Positions 54,139 through 64,000 of a stretch of 64,000 bases of DNA are shown one piece after another. The translations under genes were made by a program, and so were the position numbers. This DNA comes from Diplonema papillatum (Eukaryota > Euglenozoa > Diplonemea > Diplonemida > Diplonemidae). Within the stretch, counting starts at the first letter, position 1. Each line of letters begins with the position of its first letter. The notes beneath the pieces were generated by a model. It was not told the DNA's origin. It saw only the letters and a list, made by a program, of their open reading frames with translations, and ran no database searches. The stretch spans positions 1 through 64,000 of the forward strand of contig JAPJBO010000449.1 in NCBI GenBank assembly GCA_030068145.1, given 5' to 3'.

Positions 54139-54270
54139 GCAACTCTGTCCGGATGGGCTGCAGAATTCTCCCAACCAACCGCTATCAGATCTAAAACTGA
54201 AAGCTTGTCTGCCAGACGTTCCTTTGGGTGAGGGGGAGATCTGTCGTTCACACAATTGGTTCAAGATCAA

Positions 54271-55070
54271 GGTAAAGCAAAGAAATTGACCTCTTTCTGT
54301 GGTAGCAACGAGTCTTATCAGTGTGCGTTGAGGACTCGCACACTTGGTGTGGCACTTGGAGTGGCGCTTGGAGTGGTGAGAACTCGCGCACTTCGTACAG
54401 CGCGCTCCTTCTTACCGGAAGTAGGTAAATCTTGCCGTTTTGATTGCATCTCTACGTTGTGTCTCGTCAAGGGATGAGACCAAATACCGAAGAAAGGCGA
54501 AGTAGACGCATTTTTTTACATTGTTCACTTTTCCTTTTTTCAAAAGAAGCTGCAATGTCGGCGACTGGGCATCAGCGTTGACCTCAGCAGTGTTGATTTG
54601 TGGCCTGCATTTGTGGTGACCTGCACACACAAGCAAGTAATGGCAGGTCACAGTGGGGACTTCACTGGGACCTGCCGAAGGGCTGGTTGAATGCTAAGAA
54701 ACTTTCACGCAACCTCGTACAATACAATCGCAAAGTAGCGAAAAGGACAACTACTGGGAATGCAAAACAGGGTTTGCACCCGAGCGTCCGGCAAATTCGT
54801 TAACGGTAACCCATGGCAGTTGCAAATGGGTATCAGGAAAGGTTGGTAACCCGAATCTTGCGGGAACCCGTTCTGTCTTTTGCCTGTTACTCAAATCCCA
54901 CCACAAACCCGCAAACCCGGCGATCTTCTAACAAAAGATAGTCGGGTTGCGAGTAGTTACCCCATGCAATACTAGCGATAATAGCGCATCAATGCGGCAT
55001 CATCAATGCTAGCTCAATACAAAGTCGGCTTTGTGGGGATGAGTGTCAACCGCTGCCGAAAAAAGGCTCG
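54271..55070. other. intergenic region
   Basis: No gene is supported. The motif GGTAACCC recurs near 54807 and 54846, and as its complement GGGTTACC-like form near 54951. A CTTGGAGTGGCGCTTGGAGTGG direct repeat is at about 54355-54375. The promoter of the MORN gene should be at the left end. Confidence 0.4.
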
Positions 55071-55691
55071 CTAGACCGCGGGAGGTTGGGGCTTTGATGG
55101 CGGTCGGAAGGACTCATCGGGGATCGGCTGTCCATTGAGGATGTTGTAGCCTGCCATGTTGTTCTTCCGCAGCAGCATCTTAGCCCGGCAGGTTGCAGAA
55201 TACTGAATACACGAGTCTTTGTACCGGGCGATGGCTTCCGCCTTTGTGTCGGAGAAAGTGTGATTGGTGATATTGTACCGCACAGAAGAAGCATTGCGGA
55301 TGCTTGTGCCCGGAAGTGCCTCGTTGCGGTTCTGCTCCTTTTGCGCTGCGGCTGCCTGTCGTTCGATGCTCCCCACCTCTCGCTGCCGCCCCATGGAGCG
55401 GTGCAGGTCCCATTTTGCCTGGCGACGCGCCTTCGCCACGTTGTCCAAGCGCTTAACCTCGTCTCCCGTGTCAGTCCGCAACCGCTCCGCTTCTGGAATC
55501 CAGCCAGATCCCTGGGGCAGGTGCTCAACCGAATTTTCCCTCACATCGTACCGGACGTGCCCTTCTCTTCGGTTTCCCATGATCACCTTCAGGCGAGCAT
55601 CCCTGTGTTTCATAGCTCGGCGTGCCACCCGTCCTTCGGGCGGGGCATTCCGGAACGTATTGGGCGCAACCGGCGGCAGCGTGAGCGACAT
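55071..55691 (-). CDS. small basic helical protein, 206 aa, unknown
   Basis: An intronless frame runs from ATG at 55691 to the stop at 55071. The protein is rich in Arg, Lys, Ala and Gln and is predicted largely helical: RRAMKHRDARLKVIMGNRREGH, EVKRLDNVAKARRQAKWDLHR, REVGSIERQAAAAQKEQNRNEA. It ends in a Pro-rich tail. A conserved-looking segment is LLRKNNMAGYNILNGQPI. Similar 'YNI(L/I)(N/T)G' ends occur in some axonemal or cytoskeletal proteins, which is only a weak hint. No signal peptide or membrane segment is present. The regular composition and clean ATG-to-stop frame support a real gene. Confidence 0.65.
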   Translation of the reverse strand: MSLTLPPVAPNTFRNAPPEGRVARRAMKHRDARLKVIMGNRREGHVRYDVRENSVEHLPQGSGWIPEAERLRTDTGDEVKRLDNVAKARRQAKWDLHRSMGRQREVGSIERQAAAAQKEQNRNEALPGTSIRNASSVRYNITNHTFSDTKAEAIARYKDSCIQYSATCRAKMLLRKNNMAGYNILNGQPIPDESFRPPSKPQPPAV

Positions 55692-56698
55692 TTTTGCTTG
55701 TTGGTAAATGCTTGTTGGTAGTTGTTTCCTTATTTCTTTGCTGGAAACTGTATAAAGCTTTCACCAACGACAAGGCTCACGATTGCCTGGACTTGGCTGG
55801 TTGGCTTGTTGCTGGCTAGCTATCGGCCCGTCAGCGGAGTCCAACCCGGTCAGGACCTGTTCTCTCCCCGAGAGGTGAAGCACAAATCGGGTCCTGGGCT
55901 TGCGAAGAACTGACACTTGTACATTCCGCACGAGTAGCTGTCCCACGAATTTGTTGCAGTATGTAAAATCAAACAGGCTCTTGAAACTCCCAGACAAGAA
56001 GGGGACGGGTAAAAACCAAGTTTTCGGCTCCATAGAAAGGACCTAATGAAATCCGGAATCCAGGTCCACATGGTCGGTACAAACTCGGCACAAACCCGGA
56101 AATTCAAGGGGGTTCCAATCTTTTATTTTGCACCCCTCCAGTTCATGGCAGGTGACCGCTGCATTCCAGCCCTGCCAAGACAGACAGGAACCGCTATATT
56201 CCAAAGCCTCTATCAGGAAGTGCTCTATCAGCGTCGAAACACGCTGGTCAACCAGAGAACCAGCCCCCTTTGTACTTGACGACTTGGCGACGGAACCCTG
56301 CATCCCAAACCTGCATCCCAAAGCAGACCGTTCTAGTTAACCGGCAACTCCCGATCTTCTACAAACTTTGCGAGGGACTGTCAAAACAGATACAGAACGT
56401 TTGATCGCGATGCGGAAAGCGAGATTCACACGAGACGAGAGGAACCCTGGACGGTCGGTGAGTGACTCTCATTTGGCCCGGTGGCTACAAAAAGCCGCAC
56501 CACCTCATCATCGGGCTGATGTAGCTTCATGTTGCCTCTAATTGTGGGGGAGCCTGAGGATAGCCCTCTGAGACGAGACGGATATCTTCTTCGTGGCTAA
56601 CTTTAAAATGCTACTGCTAGCGCTTTGTGCTCGCAGCCAACCAATACAGAGGGCTCGGCGCCACAGCGCAAAAAAAGCAGAAGGACGAGTCTCGTTGC
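55692..56698. other. intergenic region
   Basis: No coding region is supported. Frames on both strands are short and without recognisable motifs. The region should contain the promoter of the 206-aa gene (left) and the 3' sequence of the kinase gene (right). Confidence 0.4.
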
Positions 56699-57388
56699 TC
56701 AACCTGTTAGAACAATGTCAGCAGCAACCTTGGTTGTGCGAATCAGAAGAGCGTTCAGGTAGTCGGAGCCCTGAGCCCGCTCCAAAGCTTTTTGGCGCGG
56801 GATGTTCCATGCAGCCATGTGTCGATTTGCGAGGCGGTCTATCGCCACACCCTCGTCGCATTCCAAGAATACGCGGATGTCGAACTGATCTTTCACGTTT
56901 GCCCACCGCTGAAGCCGGTCGAAAAGGAGGTAGTTGCCTTCCACTATCAAAACACGGCACTCTGGCTCAACCGTGATGGCACCATGCTCAGGGTCCCCTG
57001 CTGCGTGGTCGAAAGCAGGAAAGACGCACCGATTCCGTTTGCGCGCCAGGGAAAGATCAGCGTAGCATGAATCTGCATCAAAGGTCCAGTGTGCGCCGCG
57101 TCTTTCAAATGCTTTGTCGGGGTTTGGAAACTTTCGAAGATCTTCTTTGCTGTAGTGGTAGCCGTCCATAGGGATAGCTGTTGAGAAAGCTGGACCGCGG
57201 CTGCCATTCAGCGCCGCACTGAGAGCTGCTGCCAGCGTCGTCTTCCCGCTGCCTGGGACGCCTGACAAAGCAACAAGAACCCGAGAACCCTCATCGAGCC
57301 GCGAAATGTGCCGTTCAATCTCATTTATGACAGGTTCGAAGTCGACATTTTTTATCAGCATACCGTCCCCTCCCTGCTCCCCACCCAT
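56699..57388 (-). CDS. uridine kinase-like P-loop kinase, 229 aa
   Basis: ATG at 57388 starts MGGEQGG; a second ATG at 57361 (MLIKNVDFEP) is also plausible. Walker A is GVPGSGKT (about residues 43-50). Next come the PMDGYHYSK motif and RRGAHWTFDADS, both characteristic of the phosphoribulokinase/uridine kinase/pantothenate kinase group. VLIVEGNYLLFD and the DIRVFLECDEGVAIDRLANRH segment follow, the latter with lid arginines. The length fits the family close to bacterial YfdG-type and fungal YFH7-like putative kinases. These presumably phosphorylate a nucleoside or other small alcohol using ATP; the substrate is not known. The C-terminus is ADIVLTG. No introns and no targeting peptide are obvious. 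Confidence 0.87.
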   Translation of the reverse strand: MGGEQGGDGMLIKNVDFEPVINEIERHISRLDEGSRVLVALSGVPGSGKTTLAAALSAALNGSRGPAFSTAIPMDGYHYSKEDLRKFPNPDKAFERRGAHWTFDADSCYADLSLARKRNRCVFPAFDHAAGDPEHGAITVEPECRVLIVEGNYLLFDRLQRWANVKDQFDIRVFLECDEGVAIDRLANRHMAAWNIPRQKALERAQGSDYLNALLIRTTKVAADIVLTG

Positions 57389-58054
57389 GCCGACCAACGC
57401 AAGGTCGTTCTCCCGTGTGCACTTCGCATGGTGATCATTGACTCAAAGACAAGGTGCGCTTCTCGCGCATATCTTGTGTTCGGTCTCTGCAAACGCTGCT
57501 TCGGGCAATCAGTTCTACTACTGTTAACAGAATTAACGCGCATTATAAAGTGGAGGTGACAAGAGTATCGCAGAAGAATAGTCAACCTCTCGAAAGAGTG
57601 AACCGAGGAAAATGCAACAAAATCGGTGGTCAAAAAGTTAGCTGAAGAGCTACGCAGAGCAAGATTGGGGAAGGCGCTGGGAGAGCTTCTAAATAAAGAA
57701 ATGCGTAGTTTTGGTTTATTCTTTTGCTTTTAGTTGTCGACAACATTATTTACTTTCAGCGTCTTTTCATGCCTTTAAATGACGGTATTTTTGGTTTTCT
57801 TTCTTCACCATGGTTTTTCTGGACTTTATGGTGCCATAGAGTTGTCGTACTCTCTCTATGCCGCCCACGTCATGTTCGTTTAGCATTGAGTTCTTTTAAG
57901 TACATGAACCACATGGATTAGCATGCACTTTAAGCAGCGGTTGCCGAATCATGCCGTAGCACCGTCCTTTCGCGTTTTTTTGGGGGCTTTTTCTGATAGA
58001 AAATACGTGGTAACACCCTCGTAGCTCGCCGGGTGAAGCACTCCAACCTTTTTT
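57389..58054. other. intergenic region
   Basis: I see no gene. The sequence becomes T-rich between 57700 and 57830. It lies between the kinase promoter side and the first 20-bp motif array. Confidence 0.4.
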
Positions 58055-58134
58055 GTTTCCGATAAATATTTTTCTGTTTCCGATAAATATTTTTTGTTTC
58101 CGATAAATATTTTTTGTTTCCGATAAATATTTTT
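58055..58134 (+). repeat. four tandem copies of GTTTCCGATAAATATTTTT
   Basis: The 20-21-bp unit starts at 58055, 58076, 58096 and 58116. The right edge is followed at once by GATACGGG and the 18-bp palindrome. The same unit appears in the opposite orientation at 59264-59417. Confidence 0.95.
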
Positions 58135-58145
58135 GATACGGGTTC

Positions 58146-58163
58146 CTGGGGACTAGTCCCCAG
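58146..58163. other. perfect 18-bp palindrome
   Basis: CTGGGGACTAGTCCCCAG is a perfect inverted repeat 11 bp after the motif array. It is followed by an imperfect one (CCCAAGGGGAGTCCCATTGGG, about 58174-58194). It may be part of the terminus of a mobile element. Confidence 0.6.
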
Positions 58164-59263
58164 TGCGAAATGTGCCCAAGGGGAGTCCCATTGGGCAAGC
58201 AATTTCATTGGATTTTGCGAGGACCCTAAGTAATCCGGAGCCAGTGTGATAGACCTCTGTGATGTGGGCCGCTTCACTGCTCGTCTGCATGTGGACTGCT
58301 CTGTACCTGTGCCTTCTCCGCGCTTGCAGCTTTTCAAGCCGGCCACGCCTGCTTTCCCTTTTCTGTCTTTCGACCTCGGTGATCCCTCGCGGGCGTCCTG
58401 CTGTGCCATCTGAATCTCCTCGCCTTCCTTCCTGGTTTGCTTGGCACCCTCTGCTCGCGCAGCTTGCGGCGCGGGTCTCTTCAGAGCCGGTCGTCTTCGT
58501 GTGCGCTGTTCTGTCATCGCTTGCCTGTGTTGCTGATTTCTGCAACAAAGGCAGTTTTGGCCCGTGAAATGGGCTAGTCTTTATTGTGTGAGTGCTTTTG
58601 TCTCCAGGATTGAAATGAGGCTGACGCGGAAAATCCTACCGTCCGACATGGCACAAGTCAAGGGAAACAAATATTTTACGGGAACTAGTATGCACGGCAG
58701 CCCCGATACTACTAAGCCCCGTTGGCATACTTACACTCCATGGCTGCCTCGATGGCACCAAATCCGTAGTCGTGGTTAGACATTTTCAGGTAGGAGGATG
58801 TTACCTGGTCAGGACCGCATGCAGTTTTGTCGTATTGGGGCCGCATAGGACCCGGATGAAGTCGTTGCGAATACACACAACAGATCAACGAAGGGTAGAA
58901 CTGGGGAACATGCAGATCAGACGGAAGTAGAATGTGCAAACTTATCCTTTTCTTGACTTGCCGTTCTGAAAGCTGTTGAGGGGCCCCTACGTAGGTTCTC
59001 GCATGATTCGTTCGCCTTTGTAACACTATCCGTTTGTAGTAAGCTTTGCAGTTGTGTTCTTGCAATATCTAGCCGAATGGTGGGTGGCGGATTTCCGCGC
59101 TCGTGCGCAAGACGCAGTTTTACTGCAACTGCAGTGTAAGCCGAACCCGGTTCGTGACCTTTGTCTCACAAAGTCTTCAGCTTTCAGATCCGGATACTGC
59201 TCAATGCAACCAGATAGTTAGATGTCACTTGATGGATACCCGTGTGCTGCATTCAAAAAGGTT

Positions 59264-59417
59264 CGGAAACAGAAAAATATTTATCGGAAACAAAAAATAT
59301 TTATCGGAAACAACAAAATATGTATCGGAAACAAAAAAAATATTTATCGGAAACAAAAAAAATATTTATCGGAAACAAAAAAGATATTTATCGGAAACAG
59401 TTTCCGATAAATATTTT
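59264..59417 (-). repeat. inverted array of the 20-bp motif ending in a hairpin
   Basis: Seven tandem copies of the complement (CGGAAACAAAAAATATTTAT) run to 59398. One copy in the forward orientation then follows after a single base. The junction is a perfect 15-bp arm palindrome with a 1-nt centre (59384-59414, ATATTTATCGGAAAC / GTTTCCGATAAATAT). One unit has TGTATCGG in place of TTTATCGG. Together with 58055-58134 the arrays form an inverted pair about 1.1 kb apart. Confidence 0.95.
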
Positions 59418-59723
59418 CCCGACTTAAGTGCTTCCCTATGGTTTTCTCCGAGAAAGAAGAGGTTAAAGACACGGAAGGAACTAAAGTTCTTAGCCATCTT
59501 GTTCTACCCTGCGCGTGCAAGCTGCTGTCGACGAGCAAGCGGCCGCAAATCGTCTGCTGCAAAGCTTCAAATCCCACGTTCGCAGAACTGACAATTGTAG
59601 TTGGGGTGGCACTATCCGCAGAAAGTTGCTACAACAATACAACTAAGGCGTAAGCGCAGCCGATACGTCCAGCGCGCGGGGGCCGAAACTTCAGGTTAAT
59701 CTACAAAGCACGCTGGGAACTAT

Positions 59724-60218
59724 TTACCGACCATATTTCTGCATTTCCCATTCGCGGTTGTCCAGCGGGCACACCTGTATGTGGTGTCGTAATGAAGAGC
59801 ATTGGGTGGCACCCAGACATAAAGTTTTCGACGTATCGGGTTCAGTCTTGCGGCACACCGGACATGCGCAGTGAGTGCACTCATCTTATACTCTGGAGGA
59901 GGGAGTGCCAATTTGTAGGTGTTCTATTGACAAAAACAGAAAGAAAAACACCTGCCGAGTCTTGAGCCAGCGAGAGATGCAGTGAAAGTGGAAGGCGTGA
60001 TCGCACATGCCCCAAGCCACTGTACACTCTTCGGACGAGCTGGAAAGCTGGTTCGCCTGGCATTCAATGCAAAGTTCCATGATGTGATTTCGGCAAATGG
60101 CACACGTGTCTACCACAATGTCCCACGCCCACAGCGCGACTGCATTCCACTTCTTCACGTCGAAGCGGGCTTTTGGCTTCTTCTCTTCCGTCGTCGCAAC
60201 AGCGGCGGCTTCAGCCAT
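59724..60218 (-). CDS. RBX1 RING-box protein, copy 1 (105 aa)
   Basis: Exons are 60218-59952 and 59774-59724, separated by a 177-bp intron (CAG|GTGTTT...CATACAG), phase 0. RBX1 is the RING subunit of cullin-RING ubiquitin ligases: its N-terminal strand inserts into the cullin and the RING recruits the E2. The strand [18 protein letters not shown] is present at residues 22-39. The zinc ligands are C39, C42, C50, C53, C65, C72, H74, H77, H79, C80, C91 and D94, the full RBX1 set including the final Asp. The protein ends [11 protein letters not shown]. Its length fits the family (about 108). The [11 protein letters not shown] core marks it as RBX1 rather than RBX2. Confidence 0.96.
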
Positions 60219-61097
60219 AGTGTCTCTGTCTCTCCTCTTCTTTGTTGTGCAGTGTTGTCCTGATTCTGTGAAGACCGGGGGTGTTCGGGGTGCAAAATTA
60301 TCGGTGTCTGCAGCTCTTTCGGCGGCTCAGCGTTCGTTGTCTCTAAGAATGGCGTTTCTCTCAAAAACCGACGATCGCTGCCTTTTAAGAACCGACCATT
60401 TGCGGCGCGGTTCGACTCCGCTCGTCTATCGACTCGTTCACTTATCCGCAATTGGTGAGCTCTTACGCAGAGAGAAGAGAGCTAGAAATCACAATAGAGC
60501 AAGACAGAGTTGCGGGCGAGTTGGAAAAGTCGAATGAGAATAGCAAGAAGGGTGCGAACGAAAACCGAAAAGGGGAAAAGCGACGGACGACTGAGTTAAT
60601 CTCACGCCAACAAAAGCGTCGGGGTGAGAAGGCGCCATTCCGAGCTCGCTCGAAGTCTTGGCAGTCTCCGAAATGCACAGTCCAAGTAACACGTACTAGT
60701 TAAAAAGCATCAACGTCGTTCTGTTTCAACAACATACTGCTGGCGCCCCTAGGGGACTGAAGAGACCCCAAACAACCAAGCCTCGTCACAGCGTTGAAGA
60801 CGGCTTGTATGAGGACAACGTACGGGGAAGGTGTTTCTTGCAACACGCGCAAATCCACACTGTTCTACTTTAGCTACTCAAGATAAGTACGGCATCGGCG
60901 ACACCGCGTGGTCTCTCTAGGGCATGGGACAGAGTGCCGAGCAAGGTGGAGACAGCACACAAGGCAGAGGAACAGTTGAAAAAGGCCAAGCGAAGCTACT
61001 TGCAACGACGAGAAAAGGAAAAGAAGTCCGGGACATTAGGAGTAGAGTTCGAGTCGTCGAAATGGCTTGTCGCTGGCCTGTGGTTGCAATGGATGGC
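60219..61097. other. spacer between the two RBX1 genes
   Basis: The interval holds the presumed promoter of copy 1 (left) and the 3' end of copy 2 (right). No additional gene is supported. Short frames on both strands lack motifs. Confidence 0.45.
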
Positions 61098-61621
61098 CTA
61101 CCGTCCATACTTGTGAAATTCCCATTCACGGTTGTCGAGAGGGCAGACCTGTGAGATTTGATGCGGAGATGAGGCTTTTTTCGGAAGCAATCGAATATGG
61201 TGTGTGAGTTCAGAAACAACAAAATGGAGGCAAGTTTTGGTCCTTGGTCAAAAGGAACCCGTCTTCGCCCAGACTGATCGCACAGGAGGATGGAAAAAAG
61301 CTTGCGCACCTGCCTTGTCAGCAGCCACCGGGAGATGCAATGAAAGTGAAAGGCGTGATCGCAGGTCCCCCACGCCACAGTGCACTCGCCGGAAGTTGAT
61401 GCCGGCTGGTTAGCTTGACACTCGATGCAAAGCTCCATGATGTGATTTCGGCAGATAGCGCACGTGTCAACGACAATATCCCATGCCCACAGCGCAATAG
61501 CATTCCATTTTTTCAGCTCGAAGGGATTCTTCGGCTTGGCTATCTCCGTTGATGACGGCTTGGCTACCTCAGCTGATGACGACGCCGCCGCCGCCGTGGC
61601 AGGTTCCTCCGGCTGGCCCAT
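61098..61621 (-). CDS. RBX1 RING-box protein, copy 2 (120 aa)
   Basis: Exons are 61621-61310 and 61148-61098, with a 161-bp intron (CAG|GTGCGC...TCACAG) at exactly the same codon and phase as copy 1. Residues 1-35 are an Ala/Ser/Glu-rich extension containing a duplicated E(V/I)AKP motif, absent from copy 1. The cullin-binding strand [18 protein letters not shown] follows. All RING ligands are kept: C54, C57, C65, C68, C80, C87, H89, H92, H94, C95, C106, D109. The protein ends [11 protein letters not shown]. Conserved intron position and tandem head-to-tail order show a local duplication. Divergence at the N-terminus and in the loop (PASTSGECT versus LSSSSEECT) means it is not very recent. Confidence 0.96.
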
Positions 61622-62176
61622 TTGCTGCCTTTGTTGTGTACCCCCCTCAGGTATTGGTGTCAGTACCCACCTTTCCTTTGAATGTCGCATGCTGACTCCG
61701 GAAAAACAACCGAGTACCGCTTCGTTGAGTACGAACGAGTGGCCAGTTTGATCAGTTGCCGCTTGTCGGGAAGAGATCTTTCTCCGCCGGTGTTCGGAGT
61801 GTTCCGCCTTTAGCGTTCCTCCGTTTCTATCTAACAATTAAGCAAACGGCGTTCGAGAATCACTCAAAGACCAACGCGGGGCTCCGACAACAAACGCTGG
61901 CCAAGACAAACAAAGGGTAGCAAAAAGAGAAGTTGGACAGCAGAGTTGCTCTCAAAAGCTAAATTTTCGTGGCAGGGAAACGCTAGCTGAAAAACAGGTT
62001 GCTCTGCCGCGGTTTTCTCTGCAAGGCTTCTGGATTTGAGGTCTCAACGTTTGACAGTCTGACCGAGTAAGCTCTTCATTGAATAGCCTCTGAAACAGGA
62101 ACTTCAGGCATTACTAGAGGAACAAATGAACGACAACTTGCCTGTCGAAGTACACCCGAGGATGCGTCAAAGCACC
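61622..62176. other. intergenic region
   Basis: This is the presumed promoter of RBX1 copy 2 plus the 3' sequence of the Sfi1-like gene. No supported gene is present. The frame of copy 2 extends upstream to 61837 without another convincing start. Confidence 0.45.
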
Positions 62177-63684
62177 TCAGATAGCAGCCGGTGGTGTCAT
62201 TGGACGCTGTTCCGAGGGCATGGCGAGGTCAACTAGCGGAGGCTGAGGAGAGTGAGCAGGTTGTTCACTGATTGTCGCGAAGCTGACAATGATCAACGAA
62301 GCTCGAACCGCAGAATACGAGAGAAGCTCGGCACGGGTGAGGAAGGGTCGGACCTCCTTACCTACTGCACCGTTTCCGTGTGACAGCAACCTTTGATAGA
62401 CCTGAAACAGGTTCGGTAGTGCAAGCACCAATGGGAACCGCGGCTGTGCAGGCGGCTGGCCTTGGTGACCGGTGCACTCCCACGAAGCTCGGCTGATCGA
62501 GTAATTCTCCATCTTCGACACGTAAATGCGGAGGGCTCTGCGATGCTCGACTCGCAAGGCCTCGCCGACCTTTCTACCCTTCAGCACGATCGGCATTGCC
62601 AGCCCACGATTCGATAGTAGCACTTGCTTCACCTTTTTGCGTAGCGTACTCAAAGAAGACGTGCCGGTCATCTGGGCGACACTTGTCTTCCTTTTCGTGT
62701 CAGGTAGTGCCACAACGGCAGCTGTTGATGCTGCTTTGTTGACTACTTCGATAAGCTCGCCAAACGTCTTCAGCGGGCTTTCTGCGCGCTGTTGCAACTG
62801 GAGCACAATATGTTCCAGTTCCCGGAACGCCATCGTCCACAACTCCATTCGGTTGCGCAATTGCATCAAGAACCGCCGAGCGGTTCGTTGCAATGTGATC
62901 ACCGTGCTCCTGTACAACATAACTGCTCTTCTGTACTGACTCGCTCCGCTATGGTCGCGCAAGTAGGCTAAGATGAGATCCACTTTTCTCTGGCGAAGCT
63001 TGTCACGAACTTTCAGCACTTGCGTTCGCAGGACGTGCTCCGACTTTGCCGTAAGTTGCTTAAAGAGCAGCAGCCTTGCTTTGAGTTGCACAGCACCCAG
63101 TGCGTGCCCTGCTGGTGCAACAACTCGTGAAAGAATCCTGTGTTGTGAAAGCAAGAATTGAGCAGCATTTCCGTAAGCAGAATGCGGCATCCGAACAGTC
63201 CAGCGGGTAACTACAACCCAGACTAGGTTGCAACTGCACGCCCACTGATGTCAAAAGCATTCAAAAGTACAGGGCATACCGAGCAGCTGTCGACAGGTGG
63301 ACAGAGATCTCCATCTTCGGAAGCACGTTGGGGCGCACAGACCGATTGAGCTGCCTGTTTCTCTCAGCTTCAACCATTTGATACGAAAGTTGCCACCGCT
63401 GCACCGAAGAGTGGAAGAGCACGACTTTGTGCCACGTGGAAAAGCGCTCCCGCAGCCGGGCAGCGTCAAACTTTTTGCGCTCGCGCTGCATGCGAGATGC
63501 GACGTGTTCTTCTCTTTTCGACAGAACCAGTCTCCTGAACTGTTCAAAGACCTTCTCCCTTTTGCTGCGCGCATGCGCGGACCTCTTCGTGAACAGTCCC
63601 TTACCCGATGGCACAGCGCATGCATTTGTTATGTTGTCATAAATGAAGTTGTGTCCGCCACGCTGACGATGCCGCGGCTTCAGC
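62177..63684 (-). CDS. Sfi1/IQ-like helical repeat protein, 5' end not resolved
   Basis: Two exons are phase-matched: 63684-63280 (acceptor ATTGCACAG, donor CG|GTATGC) and 63233-62177 (acceptor GTGCAG), with a 46-bp intron. The protein is helical and basic. Units such as KREKVFEQFRRLVLSKREEHV, RLRERFSTWHKVVLFH and WVVVTRWTVRMPHS resemble the W-containing repeats of Sfi1-type centrin binders. VITLQRTARRFLMQLRNR is an IQ-like calmodulin/centrin-binding motif. The C-terminal half is less regular, with a Pro-rich tail (SPQPPLVDL, RPMTPPAAI). The first codon shown follows a splice acceptor, so at least one 5' exon is missing. A basal-body or centrosomal role is inference. Confidence 0.6.
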
Positions 63685-64000
63685 CTGTGCAATGATGTTG
63701 ATGAACAATAAATCCAGTACCTGCCGCGGAATGCCAACAGAATAGTTTACAAACTCCCTGGATATGCAGTGCTGAGGTTGGGTGTCAACCACCGAGGAAA
63801 TGAAAGCGTCGTCAGTATGGAAGGAAAGGGAAGTCCCCGGAAAAACAGAAAAATGGACCCCACCCTGAGTTCTACCGAGTTTCTGCCGGTTCTTGGCGAC
63901 TTCTTACCGGGGTCTGGATCACACCAAGAATGGCGCTTTCTTTTTTTGTGCGCACTAGTGGAACTCTGCTTCGGTAAGTTTCATGTAGTCCGCTGGGACC
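63685..64000. other. likely intron or upstream exons of the Sfi1-like gene
   Basis: No clear coding stretch is visible. The sequence before 63684 ends in a pyrimidine-containing acceptor, so this end probably holds an intron and possibly 5' exons that continue outside the window. The final bases (AAGTTTCATGTAGTCCGCTGGGA) loosely resemble 8923-8946. Confidence 0.4.

Noticed and set aside
57930-58517. 195-codon basic frame on the minus strand
   Set aside because: Its C-terminal third is the translated 20-bp motif array, and the rest is Lys/Arg/Gln-rich low complexity with an equally open opposite strand.
58712-59065. Minus-strand frame ending SSYLKMSNHDYGFGAIEAAM...
   Set aside because: It reads somewhat protein-like, but it lies inside the segment bracketed by inverted arrays and has no ATG, acceptor or family match.

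Overview
This is a nuclear genome segment from a microbial eukaryote, probably an alga or another protist. The evidence is GT..AG introns (resolved ones 39-222 bp, all phase-consistent), two intron-split RBX1 genes, a RhoGEF, a WW/MORN protein, a non-LTR retrotransposon and a satellite array. No operons, Shine-Dalgarno sites or bacterial gene clusters are seen. I cannot fix the lineage from sequence alone. No dinoflagellate spliced leader was recognised. Every confidently identified gene lies on the minus strand.

Layout. 1-3.4 kb is a 44-bp satellite whose units each carry TGACTCA. 3.4-9.0 kb is gene-poor and holds short dispersed repeats, including a 98-bp element present twice. 9.0-27.5 kb is one uninterrupted 6153-codon gene for a secreted, single-pass membrane protein made of 24 copies of a ~248-residue module. 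Inside it, a 3720-bp block of five modules is repeated about 3.8 times with no difference I could find. 27.8-33.3 kb is a GC-rich, frameshifted LINE-type retrotransposon (apurinic endonuclease, reverse transcriptase, zinc knuckle).

33.8-36.2 kb encodes a PH-like/coiled-coil protein. 36.9-43 kb is sparse, with a two-exon gene fragment and several exon-like stretches. 43.2-54.1 kb holds a DH-PH RhoGEF, a helix-hairpin-helix protein, a dCache-type membrane receptor and a WW/triple-repeat/MORN protein. 55-57.4 kb holds a small basic protein and a uridine-kinase-like P-loop kinase. 58-59.4 kb has two oppositely oriented arrays of a 20-bp motif. 59.7-61.6 kb has two tandem RBX1 genes, and a Sfi1/IQ-like coiled-coil gene reaches the right end.

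Functionally the region suggests cell-surface recognition (giant repeat protein, dCache receptor), small-GTPase and membrane/cytoskeleton signalling (RhoGEF, PH-like, MORN/WW, Sfi1-like) and cullin-RING ubiquitylation (RBX1 pair). The genes are not obviously co-regulated. Many long open frames on the plus strand between 9 and 31 kb are shadows of the giant gene or of the GC-rich element.
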